A stretch of 64,000 nucleotides of DNA from Krasilnikovia cinnamomea (GTDB lineage Bacteria > Actinomycetota > Actinomycetes > Mycobacteriales > Micromonosporaceae): NCBI RefSeq assembly GCF_004217545.1, contig NZ_SHKY01000001.1:2356001-2420000 (forward strand), read 5' to 3'. The notes below the pieces were generated by a model. The model searched no databases. It was not told where the DNA came from and saw only the letters and a program-made list of their open reading frames with translations. How positions within the stretch are numbered: the first letter of the stretch is position 1; the number at the start of each line of letters is the position of its first letter. This document shows, one piece after another, positions 22,783 through 31,390 of the stretch. The position numbers and the translations under genes were made by a program.

Positions 22783-24096
22783 GTGACAATGGGGACGAGG
22801 GTGTATCTCGCGCGGTTGGCCGCGCTGCCCGTGTTCGATCCCAACGGAGACCGCGTGGGACGGGTCCGCGACGCCGTGGTCCGCCTGCGCACCACGAACC
22901 GTCCGCCGCAGGTCGTCGGGCTGGTCGCCGAGATGGCCCTGCGCCGGCGGATCTTCCTGCCGATCGGCCGGGTGACCTCGATGGACGCCGAGGCGGTCGT
23001 GCTCGGCACCGGCATGTTGAACCTGCGCCGGTTCGAGAAGCGGCAGAACGAGCTGCTGATCCTCGGCGACCTGCTGGACCGCCGGGTGACCGTGCTGCCC
23101 GAGGACGGCGAGGGCGCCGGGCAGACCGGCACCGTCGTGGATCTCGGCATGGAGCTGAACCGCAACAACGAGTGGCTGATCACCCGCGTCGCGGTCCGCG
23201 AGCACACCGGGCGGCTCGCCCGCCGCGGCCATGTGTATCAGGTCGAGTACGACCGGGTGCGGGGCCTGGTCGGCCCGACGGACGCGCAGGGCACCTCGAA
23301 CCTGCTGGCCCTGCTGGAGCAGATGCGCCCCGCGGACATGGCCAACGCGCTGCAGGACCTCTCCGACGCCCGGCGCAACGAGGTGGCGGCCGCGCTCAGC
23401 GACCGCACGCTGGCCGACGTTCTGGAGGAACTCCCGGAGCACGACCAGGTGGAGATCCTCGCCCGGCTGGACCGGGAGCGCGCGGCCGACGTACTCGAAC
23501 GGATGGACCCGGACGACGCCGCGGACCTGCTGGCCGAGCTGCCCAAGGCGGAGCAGGTCGTGTTGCTCGACCTGATGGAGCCCGAGGAGGCCGCCCCGGT
23601 CCGGCAGCTGATGAGCTACCGGCCCGGCACCGCGGGCAGCGTGATGACCTCCGAGCCGGTGATCCTCACCCCGGACGCGACCGTGGCCGAGGCGCTGGCC
23701 CGCATCCGCAACCCCGAACTGTCGCCGGTCGTCGCCGCGCAGGTGTTCGTGGCCCGGGCCCCGTCGGCCACCCCGACCGGCAAGTACCTGGGCATGGTGC
23801 ACTTCCAGCGGCTGCTGCGGGAGCCGCCGGCCGCCCTGCTCGGCGGCATCGTGGACAACGACCTGGACCCGCTGCGCCCGGAGGCCACCCTCCCGGAGAT
23901 CACCAAGCGGATGGCGACGTACGACCTGGTCGCCATGCCGGTGGTGGATCCGGCGCACCGGCTGGTCGGCGCGGTGACGGTCGACGACGTGCTCGACCAT
24001 TCGCTGCCGCGCGACTGGCGTGACCGCGACGCCCCGGACGACGAGCCCGCGCCGGGCGAGACCGCGGTGATCCTGCCGAGGCTCAGCGATGAGTGA
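22783..24096 (+). CDS. MgtE-like intracellular domain + CBS protein (no channel domain)
   Basis: A 437-residue soluble protein: PRC-barrel-like N terminus (residues 1-170, LAALPVFDPNGDRVGRVRDA), an MgtE N domain (about 175-285, ALLEQMRPADMANALQDLSD, ERMDPDDAADLLAELP), then two CBS motifs (about 290-420, SVMTSEPVILTPDATVAEAL and MATYDLVAMPVVDPAHRLVG). It resembles the cytosolic Mg2+-sensing part of MgtE but has no transmembrane channel. TAGGCT six bases before the GTG suggests a leaderless transcript. It overlaps the DUF1003 gene by eight bases, as in the mycobacterial Rv1232c-Rv1231c pair, so the two probably act together on metal homeostasis (inference). Confidence 0.9.
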   Translation: MTMGTRVYLARLAALPVFDPNGDRVGRVRDAVVRLRTTNRPPQVVGLVAEMALRRRIFLPIGRVTSMDAEAVVLGTGMLNLRRFEKRQNELLILGDLLDRRVTVLPEDGEGAGQTGTVVDLGMELNRNNEWLITRVAVREHTGRLARRGHVYQVEYDRVRGLVGPTDAQGTSNLLALLEQMRPADMANALQDLSDARRNEVAAALSDRTLADVLEELPEHDQVEILARLDRERAADVLERMDPDDAADLLAELPKAEQVVLLDLMEPEEAAPVRQLMSYRPGTAGSVMTSEPVILTPDATVAEALARIRNPELSPVVAAQVFVARAPSATPTGKYLGMVHFQRLLREPPAALLGGIVDNDLDPLRPEATLPEITKRMATYDLVAMPVVDPAHRLVGAVTVDDVLDHSLPRDWRDRDAPDDEPAPGETAVILPRLSDE

Positions 24097-24604
24097 GCCG
24101 CGGCGCGACCGGCTGGACCAGCCGGTCGAGCCGGGCCGGGTGCGCTTGCCCCGCTTCGACCCGGAGGCGTTCGGGCGCTGGTCGGAGAGCATCGCCCGCT
24201 ACATGGGTACGGCGAAGTTCATCGTCTACATGACGGTGGTCATCGGGGCCTGGTTCGCGTGGAACACCATGGCCCCGAAGTCGCTGCGGTTCGATCCGTA
24301 CACGTTCACGTTCCTGACGCTGGTGCTGTCGCTGCAGGCGTCGTACGCGGCGCCGCTGATCCTGCTGGCGCAGAACCGGCAGACCGACCGGGACCGCCTG
24401 GCGATGGAGGAGGACCGGCGCCGGGCGGCGATGCAGAAGGCCGACACGGAGTACCTGGCCCGGGAGATCGCCGCGCTGCGGATCGCGCTGGGCGAGGTGG
24501 CGACCCGGGACTTCGTCCGTACGGAGCTGGCCCGGCTGGCCGACGAGCTGGACGAGGCGGCGGCCCGACGCGCGAAGCTGGACAGACGAGATCAGGACGC
24601 ATGA
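24089..24604 (+). CDS. DUF1003 membrane protein
   Basis: A 171-residue protein with two transmembrane helices (about residues 48-62 and 72-92: IVYMTVVIGAWFAW and FTFLTLVLSLQASYAAPLIL) followed by the DUF1003 signature LAQNRQTDRDRLAMEEDRR and a coiled-coil-prone charged tail to the end. It overlaps the upstream MgtE-like gene by eight bases, so translation is coupled. The function is unknown; the pairing with a CBS/MgtE-domain protein suggests a membrane partner for it. Confidence 0.9.
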   Translation: MSEPRRDRLDQPVEPGRVRLPRFDPEAFGRWSESIARYMGTAKFIVYMTVVIGAWFAWNTMAPKSLRFDPYTFTFLTLVLSLQASYAAPLILLAQNRQTDRDRLAMEEDRRRAAMQKADTEYLAREIAALRIALGEVATRDFVRTELARLADELDEAAARRAKLDRRDQDA

Positions 24605-24701
24605 ACGAGCGCACCGTGCGAAGCGGGGGCGCCTGACGAGCGCACAGCATCACAGTGGCGGGGAGGATGCGCGGAGCTGACCGCGCAGTAACATCGTCGC
24701 C

Positions 24702-25862
24702 ATGCCCGTACCGCCCGCCGCAGCGACCCTCGAGGAGGCCATTCAGGCCGCCCTCGCCACCGTCGACGACCCCGAGATCCGCCGGCCGATCACCGAGCTC
24801 GGCATGGTCAAGGGCTTCACCGTCGCAGACGGGCGGGTGCGGGTCGAGCTGCTGCTCACCGTCGCCGGATGCCCGCTGCGCGACAAGCTCAACGCGGACA
24901 TCACCGCGGCGCTGACCCGGATCCCGGGCATCACCTCGGTCGAGATCGACTTCGGGGTGATGACCGCCGAGCAGCGCCAGCAGTTGCAGGCCAACCTGCG
25001 CGGCGGTGCCGGCGCGGCCGCCGAGCCGGTCATCCCGTTCGCCCAGCCCGGCTCCCGGACCAGGGTGTACGCGATCGCCTCCGGCAAGGGCGGGGTGGGC
25101 AAGTCCAGCGTGACGGTGAACCTGGCCGCCGCCCTGGCCAAGCGCGGCCTGTCGGTCGGCGTGGTCGACGCGGACATCTACGGCCACTCGGTGCCCCGGA
25201 TGCTGGGCGTGGACGGCAGGCCCACCCGGGTCGAGGACATGATCATGCCGCCGCAGGCGCACGGCGTGAAGGTCATCTCGATCGGCATGTTCACCGCGGG
25301 CAACGCGGCCGTGGTGTGGCGCGGCCCGATGCTGCACCGGGCGTTGCAGCAGTTCCTGTCGGAGGTCTACTGGGGTGACCTGGACGTGCTGCTCCTGGAC
25401 CTGCCGCCCGGCACCGGCGACGTGGCGATCTCGCTGGCCCAGTTGCTGCCGAACGCGGAGATCCTCGTGGTGACCACCCCGCAGGCCGCGGCCGCCGAGG
25501 TGGCCGAGCGCGCGGGCGCGATCGCGCTGCAGACCCACCAGCGGCTGGTCGGCGTGGTGGAGAACATGTCGTGGCTGGAGCTGCCCGACGGCTCCCGCAT
25601 GGAGGTCTTCGGGGCGGGCGGCGGCGCCACCGTCGCCGATTCGCTGACCCGTACGGTGGGGGCCTCGGTGCCGCTGCTGGGCCAGATCCCGCTCGACACC
25701 CGGGTGCGCGAGGCCGGGGACGCCGGTGCGCCGATCGTGGTGGCCGACCCGGCCGCCCCGGCCGCCCAGGCCCTCGACGCGGTCGCGGAGCGCCTCGCCG
25801 TACGCCGGGAGTCCCTGGTCGGCAAGCCGCTGGGCCTGATGGTCAACGCCCGCCGCGGCTGA
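24702..25862 (+). CDS. mrp: Mrp/NBP35-type Fe-S carrier ATPase
   Basis: A 386-residue P-loop ATPase. Residues 1-95 are a MIP18/DUF59 domain (TVDDPEIRRPITELGMVKGF and VAGCPLRDKLN). The ATPase has a deviant Walker A (VYAIASGKGGVGKSSVTVNL), VDADIYGHSVPRMLG, and VLLLDLPPGTGDVAISLAQL. Mrp proteins carry and deliver [4Fe-4S] clusters. A C-terminal CXXC is not evident. A -10-like TAACAT lies seven bases before the ATG, suggesting leaderless initiation. Neighbours tatB and htrA are the same as in mycobacteria. Confidence 0.93.
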   Translation: MPVPPAAATLEEAIQAALATVDDPEIRRPITELGMVKGFTVADGRVRVELLLTVAGCPLRDKLNADITAALTRIPGITSVEIDFGVMTAEQRQQLQANLRGGAGAAAEPVIPFAQPGSRTRVYAIASGKGGVGKSSVTVNLAAALAKRGLSVGVVDADIYGHSVPRMLGVDGRPTRVEDMIMPPQAHGVKVISIGMFTAGNAAVVWRGPMLHRALQQFLSEVYWGDLDVLLLDLPPGTGDVAISLAQLLPNAEILVVTTPQAAAAEVAERAGAIALQTHQRLVGVVENMSWLELPDGSRMEVFGAGGGATVADSLTRTVGASVPLLGQIPLDTRVREAGDAGAPIVVADPAAPAAQALDAVAERLAVRRESLVGKPLGLMVNARRG

Positions 25863-25897
25863 CCACGTCGGGGCGGCGCCCTGGAGGTGGCGTCCGC

Positions 25898-26332
25898 TCA
25901 GGTGGCGTCGACGTCGAAGCGGTCGGCGACCGGACGGGACTGCTCCGGCGCCACGGCCGCGCCCGGCGCCGGGTCGCTCTGCCACGACTTCACGTCGGTG
26001 AGGTCGCTCTTGAGGCCGTTGATGCCGCTCTTGACGCCGTTCAGGTCGCTCTTGACGTCGTCGAAGAGGCCCTGCAGCGGCTTGCGCAGCGCCGCCTCCT
26101 CGTCCTCGCTGAGCAGGTGCTTGCGGATGAACGCCTTCGGGTGCAGGTCCTGCAACTGGATGTCCGTGCCCAGCTCGCGACTCAGGTCGGTGGTCGCGTT
26201 CTGGGCCATCGAGCGCAGGCCGCGCAGCATCCGCAGGCCGTCCCCGATGACCTTGGGAAGGCGCTCACCGAAGATCAGCAGGGCGAGCATGAGCAGGGCG
26301 AGGATCTCCCACCAGTTCAGGTTCTCGAACAC
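25898..26332 (-). CDS. tatB: Sec-independent protein translocase subunit TatB
   Basis: A 144-residue Tat component. From GTG 26332 it reads VFENLNWWEILALLMLALLI then FGERLPKVIGDGLRMLRGLR: a short N-terminal membrane helix, a hinge and an amphipathic helix, the TatA/B fold, with the Glu at the helix start expected of TatB. The C-terminal half is charged with heptad-like KSDLNGVKSGINGLKSDL repeats suggesting coiled coil. TatB pairs with TatC in recognising twin-arginine signal peptides. The chosen start has AGGGGA about nine bases upstream. It lies directly downstream of htrA on the same strand. Confidence 0.9.
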   Translation of the reverse strand: MFENLNWWEILALLMLALLIFGERLPKVIGDGLRMLRGLRSMAQNATTDLSRELGTDIQLQDLHPKAFIRKHLLSEDEEAALRKPLQGLFDDVKSDLNGVKSGINGLKSDLTDVKSWQSDPAPGAAVAPEQSRPVADRFDVDAT

Positions 26333-26395
26333 GGCCCGACTTCCCCTGCCTTCCCGTCCCCAACTGCTCCGCCGACCAAGGGTACGCACATCGGC

Positions 26396-27673
26396 TCAGT
26401 TGGTGTCCTCGGCCAGCGTGACCGAGGCGGTCTGGGACTTGGCACCGCGCCGGTACTCGACCGCCACGGTGGCGCCCGGGTCGTGTTTGCGGACCAGCGC
26501 GATGAGGTCCGTGCCGTCCTCGATGACGTGGCCGTCGATCTTGGTGAGCACGTCACCGGCCTTGAGGCCCGCGGCGGCGGCCGGGCCGGACGGCTCCACG
26601 GCGCGCAGCCGGGCCCCACCGGAGCCCACCAGGCCGCCGGTCGCGGCCACCTCGGCGCCGATCACCGTACGGCGGGCCTTGCCCGTGTCGATGATGTCCT
26701 TGGCCACCCGGCGCACCTGGTTGATCGGGATGGCGAAGGCGAGCCCGATGTTGCCCGCCTCGGTCTCCGTACCACCCACCGAGCGGATCACGGAGTTCAT
26801 GCCGATCACCCGGCCGTCCGCGTCGACCAGCGGGCCGCCGGAGTTGCCCTGGTTCACCGCCGCGTCGGTCTGGATGGCCGCGTAGTACCGCACGGTGCCA
26901 CCCGGCTCCCCGGCCTGGATGGTGCGATCCAGGGCGCTGACGATGCCGTCGGTCACGGTGTTCACCAGGCCGAGCGGGGCGCCGAAGGCGAGCACCCGGT
27001 CGCCGACCGCGATGGAGTCGGAGTTGCCGAAGACGACCGGGCTGAGCCGCGACCTGTTGACCTTGATGACCGCGATGTCCGACTCGGGGTCGCGCCCGAC
27101 CACCTTGGCCGAGGCGGTGGTGCCGTCGCTGAACGCCACGGACATGGTCTTGTCCGCGCCCTCCACGACGTGATCGTTGGTGATCACGTACCCGTCGGTG
27201 GTCGCCACGAAGCCGGAGCCGATCGCGCCGGTCACCCGGACGGTCACCACGCTCGGCATGACCTTTTCGACCACCCCGGCCTGGGAGTCGGGGGCGCGCT
27301 GGACGGCCGACGGGGCGGTCTGCGGCGGCGGGGCACCGAGCGTCGTACCGGCGCCCATGCCGTTGCGGACCGCGAAGACGTAGGCCAGGGTGCTGCCCAG
27401 GGCGCCCGCCAGCAGGGCCGTGATCAGGCAGATGAGCAGGACCGGAGCGTACGAGCGGCGGGGTGCGTCGGGGTCGCTGACGGGCTCGGGCGCTGGTCCG
27501 CTGCTCACGGGCGCGCCCGGCACCACCACCGCCGCGGGTGCGTGCGGGTCGCGCCACGGGTCCGCGAGCGCGTCGGACCACCACGAACCCGCCGCGGACG
27601 GCCCGGAGGGCGGCGTCGGCGGTTGAGGCTGGCGCCAGTTCCAGCCGTCGGTCACGTCGATGCCTCCACTCAT
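26396..27673 (-). CDS. htrA: HtrA/DegP-like membrane-anchored serine protease
   Basis: About 425 residues: a Pro-rich cytoplasmic N terminus, one transmembrane helix (around residues 95-118, PVLLICLITALLAGALGSTL), a trypsin-like protease with His in VITNDHVVEGAD, Asp in ESDIAVIKVN and Ser in VNQGNSGGPLVDADG, and one PDZ domain (PSGPAAAAGLKAGDVLTKID). It degrades or refolds misfolded exported proteins. The ATG at 27673 has GAGGAG five to six bases upstream; a longer open frame to 27814 is not supported. The linked tatB gene and the divergent methyltransferase gene recapitulate the M. tuberculosis sigE region. Confidence 0.93.
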   Translation of the reverse strand: MSGGIDVTDGWNWRQPQPPTPPSGPSAAGSWWSDALADPWRDPHAPAAVVVPGAPVSSGPAPEPVSDPDAPRRSYAPVLLICLITALLAGALGSTLAYVFAVRNGMGAGTTLGAPPPQTAPSAVQRAPDSQAGVVEKVMPSVVTVRVTGAIGSGFVATTDGYVITNDHVVEGADKTMSVAFSDGTTASAKVVGRDPESDIAVIKVNRSRLSPVVFGNSDSIAVGDRVLAFGAPLGLVNTVTDGIVSALDRTIQAGEPGGTVRYYAAIQTDAAVNQGNSGGPLVDADGRVIGMNSVIRSVGGTETEAGNIGLAFAIPINQVRRVAKDIIDTGKARRTVIGAEVAATGGLVGSGGARLRAVEPSGPAAAAGLKAGDVLTKIDGHVIEDGTDLIALVRKHDPGATVAVEYRRGAKSQTASVTLAEDTN

Positions 27674-27795
27674 CCCGGCTCCTCTCCCAGGATGACACGG
27701 ATCGGTGGCAGCGAACCGCCCCTCCACGGGCCGGGTGTTCGATCCATCGAAGTCCCGATGCGCGCCGGACCGGCCCCGATCTACTCTCATACCCG

Positions 27796-28500
27796 ATGTG
27801 CGCCGGTTATCCAACGCCCATCCCCCTTATGCCGGAGGTCCCCATCGTCACCGCAGCCCCCCGGCCGTTCGGCTCGCCGACGGCACAGTCACTCAGCTTC
27901 GCCGAGGCGTACGCCACCGAGGATGTGGTCCTGCAGACCGCTCGGGGCCTGGCGCGCGAACTCGGCATCCCCTGCGTCACCCCCGGTTCCGGCGCGGTGC
28001 TGCGGCTGCTGGCCGCGGCGGGACACGCCAAGGCGGTGGTCGAGATCGGTACGGGCACCGGGGTCAGCGGTGTCTGGCTGCTGCGCGGCATGCGGCCGGG
28101 CGGGGTGCTGACCACCATCGACGTGGAGAGCGAACATCAGCGCATCGCCCGGCGCATCTTCGTCGAGGCGGGCTTCGCGGCGTCCCGTACCCGGATCATC
28201 ACCGGCCGGGGGCTGGACGTGCTTCCGCGCCTGGCCGACGGGGTCTACGACCTGGTGTTCGCGGACGCGGACGCCGCCGAGTTCGGCGCGTGCGCGGAGG
28301 CGGCGCTGCGGCTGCTGCGCCCCGGCGGGGTGCTGGTGATCAACGGCGCCCTGGCGGGTGGCCGGATCGGCGACCCGGCCGCCCGTGACGTCGACACCGT
28401 GACGATCCGGGAGACCGTCAAAGCGGTCCGCGAGGCCGAGGAGTGGATCCCCGCGCTGATCCCGAGCGGCGCGGGCCTGCTGGCCGCCGCCAAGCGCTGA
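27796..28500 (+). CDS. O-methyltransferase (Rv1220c-like, class I SAM-dependent)
   Basis: A 234-residue SAM-dependent methyltransferase of the catechol-O-methyltransferase-like family. Motif I is AVVEIGTGTGVSGVWLLRGM, followed by GVLTTIDVESEHQRIARRIF, YDLVFADADAAEF and GGVLVINGALAGG. The ATG at 27796 is chosen because a TACTCT -10-like box lies eight bases before it (leaderless); an ATG at 27829 is an alternative. It is divergent from htrA with 122 bases between. In mycobacteria sigE and rseA lie between the equivalent genes; here they are missing. Confidence 0.87.
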   Translation: MCAGYPTPIPLMPEVPIVTAAPRPFGSPTAQSLSFAEAYATEDVVLQTARGLARELGIPCVTPGSGAVLRLLAAAGHAKAVVEIGTGTGVSGVWLLRGMRPGGVLTTIDVESEHQRIARRIFVEAGFAASRTRIITGRGLDVLPRLADGVYDLVFADADAAEFGACAEAALRLLRPGGVLVINGALAGGRIGDPAARDVDTVTIRETVKAVREAEEWIPALIPSGAGLLAAAKR

Positions 28501-28532
28501 GGCAGCGTAGCGGCCCGGCGCCGCGGCAGCTG

Positions 28533-28567
28533 AGCGCCAAGCTGCGGCGGCGCAGCGGCTTGGCGCT
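28533..28567. terminator. Bidirectional hairpin terminator
   Basis: Stem AGCGCCAAGC / GCTTGGCGCT (10 bp) with an inner TGCG/CGCA stem in the loop, between the convergent stops at 28500 and 28583. Confidence 0.7.
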
Positions 28568-28582
28568 GAGGCAGCGCTGGGG

Positions 28583-30025
28583 TCAGGCGCTGAGGTAGCG
28601 CAGCAGCATCCGGGCGCCCCAGCCGGTGGCGCCCTTGCTGAGCTCGCCGTCGGCGGCGGCCGCCCAGCTCGGCGCGCTCATGTCCAGGTGGGCCCAGCGG
28701 TCGACCCGGTCGCCGAGGAACTCCCGCAGGTACATCGCCGCCATCACCGAGCCCCCGCCCTGGGTCGGCGCGCTGTACCGGTCGGCGATGTCGCTGTGCA
28801 GGAATTCGGCGTAGTCGTCGGGCAGCGGCATGCGCCACATCCGCTCCCCGCTGGCCTGGCCGGCCGCGTACAGGGCCCCGGCGAGCGCGTCGTCGTGGCT
28901 GTACAGGGCGGCGGTCCGGGCGCCGAGGGCGACCGCGTTGGCCCCGGTCAGGGTGGCCAGGTCGATGACCACGTCGGGGTCGAGGCGGGCTACCGCGTAC
29001 CCGAGGGCGTCGGCCAGCACGAGCCGCCCCTCGGCGTCGGTGTTGGTGCTCTCGCTGGTCGTGCCGTCGTAGTGGGTGATGACGTCCCCCGGCCGGTACG
29101 CGGACCCGCTGACCGCGTTCTCGGCCAGCGGCACGAGGGTGCTCACCCGGACCGGCAGGCCCAGGTCGGCGGCGGCCAGGGTGGCCGCGACGACCGCCGC
29201 CGCGCCGCCCATGTCCTTGCGCATGAGCTGCATCGCCGCGACCGGCTTGATCGAGATGCCGCCGGTGTCGAACGTGATGCCCTTGCCGACCAGCACGACG
29301 TGCCGGGTGGCGTCCGGCGGCGCCCAGGACAGCTCGACCAGGCGGGGCGGGTTGGCCGAGCCGCCGCCCACGGCCAGCAGGCCGCCGAAGCCCTCGGCGG
29401 CGAGCCGGTCGGGCTCCCACGCGGTGGCGCTCAGCCCCGGGCGGCGTCCGGCCTCGGCCAGCACCCGCGCGGCGAACCAGGCCGGGTTCTTCACCGAGGA
29501 GGGCGTGTTGGTGAGGTCGCGGGCCAGCCAGGTGGCGCGCGCGGCAGCGCGGGCGGCGTCCAGGGCGGCCGCGTACCGGTCGGGGTGGGCCACGACCAGC
29601 TCGACCTCGGCGGCGCGCGGCGGCTGCACGCCGTCCGTGTAGCGGTAACCGCCCAGCCAGAGCCCCTCGGCGAGGCCGCGGACCGCGTCCGGGGCCGCCT
29701 CGGTGGGCAGCACGACCGCGAGGGGTTCGTCGTCCTTCGCGGCGCGGACGGCGGCGGCGCCGGCGGCGCGCCAGCCGCCCTCGTCGGCGGCGCCGACGCC
29801 CACGGCCAACACCTTCGCCGGGGTACGCAGGGGGCGCGGCAGGGCCTGCACGGCGCCGGCGCGCTCGGGCTGCTCGGCGGTGCGGCACAGCTCGGCCACC
29901 TCGGCGGCCAGCACGGCGACGTCGGCGGCCAGATCGGCCGGGTCAGCGTCGAGCGGGCCGGCGCTGCCGACCGGGATTACGCGGGTACGGTCGCCAGCCT
30001 GCGCGACCAGGCGGATCGGGAACAC
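28583..30025 (-). CDS. pepA: Leucyl aminopeptidase (M17)
   Basis: A 480-residue cytosolic zinc aminopeptidase. The M17 signature NTDAEGRLVLADAL is intact, as is the upstream active-site Lys and metal ligand region VLVGKGITFDTGGISIKP and the MGGAAAVVAATLAAADLG segment. The variable N-terminal domain spans residues 1-165. It removes N-terminal residues, feeding peptide turnover. The ATG at 30025 gives usual length. A strong hairpin lies upstream of it, separating it from DUF3117. Confidence 0.94.
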   Translation of the reverse strand: MFPIRLVAQAGDRTRVIPVGSAGPLDADPADLAADVAVLAAEVAELCRTAEQPERAGAVQALPRPLRTPAKVLAVGVGAADEGGWRAAGAAAVRAAKDDEPLAVVLPTEAAPDAVRGLAEGLWLGGYRYTDGVQPPRAAEVELVVAHPDRYAAALDAARAAARATWLARDLTNTPSSVKNPAWFAARVLAEAGRRPGLSATAWEPDRLAAEGFGGLLAVGGGSANPPRLVELSWAPPDATRHVVLVGKGITFDTGGISIKPVAAMQLMRKDMGGAAAVVAATLAAADLGLPVRVSTLVPLAENAVSGSAYRPGDVITHYDGTTSESTNTDAEGRLVLADALGYAVARLDPDVVIDLATLTGANAVALGARTAALYSHDDALAGALYAAGQASGERMWRMPLPDDYAEFLHSDIADRYSAPTQGGGSVMAAMYLREFLGDRVDRWAHLDMSAPSWAAAADGELSKGATGWGARMLLRYLSA

Positions 30026-30056
30026 TGACGGATGACCTTTCCGTATGACGTGGAAA

Positions 30057-30090
30057 GCCCGCCGGTACGGCGGGTACCGTACCGGCGGGC
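30057..30090 (-). terminator. Hairpin terminator between DUF3117 and pepA
   Basis: Perfect 14-bp stem GCCCGCCGGTACGG / CCGTACCGGCGGGC with a six-base loop. It sits 14 bases after the DUF3117 stop on the minus strand and 32 bases before the pepA start, so it ends the DUF3117 message. Confidence 0.8.
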
Positions 30091-30103
30091 CCTGCGTGAA
30101 ACG

Positions 30104-30271
30104 TCAGCCGGCGATCGCCTTCAACGCGTCACCCAGCGCGTTGGCCTCGTCCGGAGTCATCTCAACGACGAGACGGCCACCACCTTCCAGCGGGACGCGC
30201 ATGACGATGCCACGCCCCTCCTTGGTGACCTCCAGCGGACCATCGCCCGTCCGCGGCTTCATCGCCGCCAT
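30104..30271 (-). CDS. DUF3117 small protein
   Basis: A 55-residue protein nearly invariant in actinobacteria: MAAMKPRTGDGPLEVTKEGR, then GIVMRVPLEGGGRLVVEMTP and DEANALGDALKAIAG. GGGGAG lies five bases before the ATG at 30271, fixing the start. I recall the M. tuberculosis homolog (Rv1211) as annotated calmodulin-like, but no EF-hand is visible here. High conservation and strong ribosome site imply a housekeeping role that is still unknown. Confidence 0.9.
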   Translation of the reverse strand: MAAMKPRTGDGPLEVTKEGRGIVMRVPLEGGGRLVVEMTPDEANALGDALKAIAG

Positions 30272-30516
30272 CTTGTCTCCCCTCAGACCTACATCAGGGT
30301 CGGTGGGTCTCCCCACAGCCACTTCGTCAACGCCGCGTGCTCAGCCCCACGCGACGCCATACCTCGTTTCCGACCGGCGGCGGAGTCGCCCCCGCCGGAC
30401 CGACCCGAGACCGCAGCCCGTGGGTCACGCCGCGCCGTAGACGCCGCCTGGCCCACCGTGCCGATCAAACATTTTCCCTGATGAACCCCGGCGATCCCAA
30501 ACTCAGCCCGGACCGA

Positions 30517-30555
30517 TGTGACAGCGTCTAGCATATCGCCTTCGGTGCTGTCACA
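30517..30555. promoter_or_regulatory. Inverted repeat around the presumed paaX promoter
   Basis: Perfect nine-base arms TGTGACAGC (30517-30525) and GCTGTCACA (30547-30555) flank a 21-base spacer that contains a -10-like TAGCAT (30529-30534). The right arm ends ten bases before the PaaX-type ATG. The arrangement is what an autoregulatory dimer operator would look like. Confidence 0.6.
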
Positions 30556-30565
30556 ATGTGCGGTC

Positions 30566-31360
30566 ATGCAGGCGCGGTCGGCCCTCTTCGACCTGTACGG
30601 CGACTACCTTCGTCCGCGGGGCGGACGTGCCCCGGTGGCCGCCCTCGTCAAGCTGCTCGCGCCGCTGGGCATCGCACCGCCCGCGGTGCGCACCGCAGTG
30701 TCCCGAATGGTACGTCAGGGCTGGTTGCACCCCATGCGGCTGGTCTCCGGCCCGGGCTACCTGCTCACCCCGAAGGCCGCACGGCGCCTCGACGAGGCAT
30801 CCGCCCGCATCTACCGCACCCACCGGGTCTCCTGGGACGGCCGGTTCGACCTGGTCCTGCTGCGCTCCCCGGTGTCTCGGCGCGACGCGGCGCGGCTGTC
30901 CTTCCTCGGCTACGGCATGGTGGACGACCACGCGTGGGTCGCCCCCCGCCCGGCGGAGGAGATCGACGTGGTGCTGACGGAGGCCGCCATCGAGTACGAG
31001 CGGTTCAGCGCCTGCCACGCCGCCGGGTCACCGGGCGCGGCGCAGGTGGTGGGGCGGGCGTGGAACCTGACCGAGATCGGGCGTGCCTACGAGGAGTTCG
31101 TGGCCACCTACCGTCCGTTGGTGGCCGGGGTGACCGCCCGCAGCTCCGATGAGGAGGCCTACGCGACCCGGTTCCAGCTCGTACATGCCTGGCGCTCGTT
31201 CCTCTTCCACGACCCGCAGCTGCCCCCGTCGCTGCTGCCGGAGCACTGGCCCGGCACCAGCGCGGCGCACTTCTTCGACCGGCACGCCGGCCGTCTGCGC
31301 CCCGCCGCCGACCGGTTCGTGGAGCGCTGCCTCGATGCTTCGGTCACACGCCGGTCCTGA
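30566..31360 (+). CDS. PaaX family transcriptional regulator
   Basis: A 264-residue regulator. An N-terminal winged helix (QARSALFDLYGDYLRPRGGR, VRTAVSRMVRQGWLHP) is followed by the PaaX central domain (VSWDGRFDLVLLRSPVSRRD, RLSFLGYGMVDDHAWVAPRP) and C-terminal domain (FHDPQLPPSLLPEHWPG). PaaX of E. coli represses phenylacetate catabolism and releases DNA on phenylacetyl-CoA. The next gene encodes an enoyl-CoA hydratase, consistent with an acyl-CoA-responsive pair. The ATG at 30566 is chosen because the palindrome ends just before it. Confidence 0.88.
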   Translation: MQARSALFDLYGDYLRPRGGRAPVAALVKLLAPLGIAPPAVRTAVSRMVRQGWLHPMRLVSGPGYLLTPKAARRLDEASARIYRTHRVSWDGRFDLVLLRSPVSRRDAARLSFLGYGMVDDHAWVAPRPAEEIDVVLTEAAIEYERFSACHAAGSPGAAQVVGRAWNLTEIGRAYEEFVATYRPLVAGVTARSSDEEAYATRFQLVHAWRSFLFHDPQLPPSLLPEHWPGTSAAHFFDRHAGRLRPAADRFVERCLDASVTRRS

Positions 31361-31390
31361 TCCGTCCGCGGTTGTGGGATTCTCTCTGCC

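Noticed and set aside
22765..24192. 475-codon leftward frame opposite the MgtE-like gene
   Set aside because: Antisense shadow; His/Arg/Gly-rich with no domain.
28688..30028. 446-codon rightward frame opposite pepA
   Set aside because: Shadow of a canonical M17 peptidase.
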